From the NCBI RefSeq assembly GCF_014118685.1, contig NZ_JACFAK010000005.1, forward strand, positions 108,615 through 172,614: a stretch of 64,000 bases of DNA, written 5' to 3'. The translations under genes were made by a program, and so were the position numbers. The notes beneath the pieces were generated by a model. That model was not told the DNA's origin. It saw nothing but the letters and a program-made list of their open reading frames with translations, and made no database searches. Each line of letters starts with the position of its first letter. The stretch's first letter is position 1. Of the stretch, positions 63,969-64,000 are shown in pieces. The stretch is from Flaviflexus huanghaiensis. GTDB taxonomy: Bacteria > Actinomycetota > Actinomycetes > Actinomycetales > Actinomycetaceae.

Positions 63969-64000
63969 TTTGCGGAGAGTTTGATCCTGGCTCAGGACGA
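63969..64000 (+). rRNA. rrs: 16S ribosomal RNA (5' end only)
   Basis: AGAGTTTGATCCTGGCTCAG begins at 63976, the universal 16S 5' sequence; it starts at Escherichia coli position 8, which places the mature 5' end near 63969. The gene continues beyond the window. Confidence 0.97.

Overview
The window is GC-rich chromosomal DNA from a member of the Actinomycetota. It runs from the 3' part of hrcA to the first bases of a 16S rRNA gene. Several features point to Actinomycetota: the order hrcA-dnaJ-rsmE-phoH-ybeY-CNNM-era-(PP2C)-leuA-recO-uppS, a PriA-type HisA, an actinobacterial leuA leader peptide, many GTG starts, leaderless transcripts, and the order argCJBDRG...H-tyrS-rrs. Family Actinomycetaceae (for example a Flaviflexus-like organism) is my guess from style, not a measured placement.

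Layout. 1-9.3 kb: heat-shock and RNA-maintenance operon (hrcA, dnaJ, rsmE, phoH, ybeY, CNNM protein, era), then a membrane alpha/beta hydrolase, a PP2C phosphatase and an FHA-like protein. 9.4-14.2 kb: leu leader peptide and leuA, recO, uppS, hisD. 14.3-16.7 kb: an accessory patch with a secreted-type hypothetical, an orphan RecQ C-terminal-like gene and a universal stress protein. 16.8-21.6 kb: tightly coupled hisC-hisB-(unknown)-hisH-hisA-sseB. 21.6-25.9 kb: infC-rpmI-rplT, a SpoU methyltransferase, an SGNH hydrolase and an Old Yellow Enzyme homologue.

26.0-35.4 kb is a myo-inositol catabolic cluster in two divergent arms around a GntR regulator. The minus arm holds the aldolase (iolJ), an iolE-like gene and iolG; the plus arm holds iolC, iolB, iolD and iolA. 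It encodes every step from inositol to acetyl-CoA and a C3 product, but iolB carries an in-frame TAG codon and no transporter is present. 35.5-36.5 kb holds three small genes, including a CsbD protein.

36.8-43.1 kb: pheS-pheT followed by a glutamine amidotransferase, a YbdK-type ligase and a short-chain dehydrogenase. 43.1-46.6 kb: a YbaK deacylase, a second CNNM protein, a quinone oxidoreductase and a CxxC carboxymuconolactone-decarboxylase-family protein. 46.8-52.7 kb: argC-J-B-D-R-G with no argF. 52.9-59.7 kb separates argG from argH and holds a secreted 5'-nucleotidase with five 45-residue repeats, two hypotheticals, ilvD and an MFS exporter. 59.9-64.0 kb: argH, an alkyladenine glycosylase, a PUA/EVE-like protein, tyrS, then two tandem rRNA promoters and the start of 16S rRNA.

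I found no phage, insertion sequence, CRISPR array, toxin-antitoxin pair or complete tRNA gene. The most notable signals are regulatory or degenerative: the iolB nonsense codon, a leaderless leu attenuator, a set of seven -10 boxes placed 12-13 nt before start codons, an IF3 gene with an ATT/ATC start, the RecQ fragment, and an unknown SLF-repeat protein translationally coupled inside the his operon.
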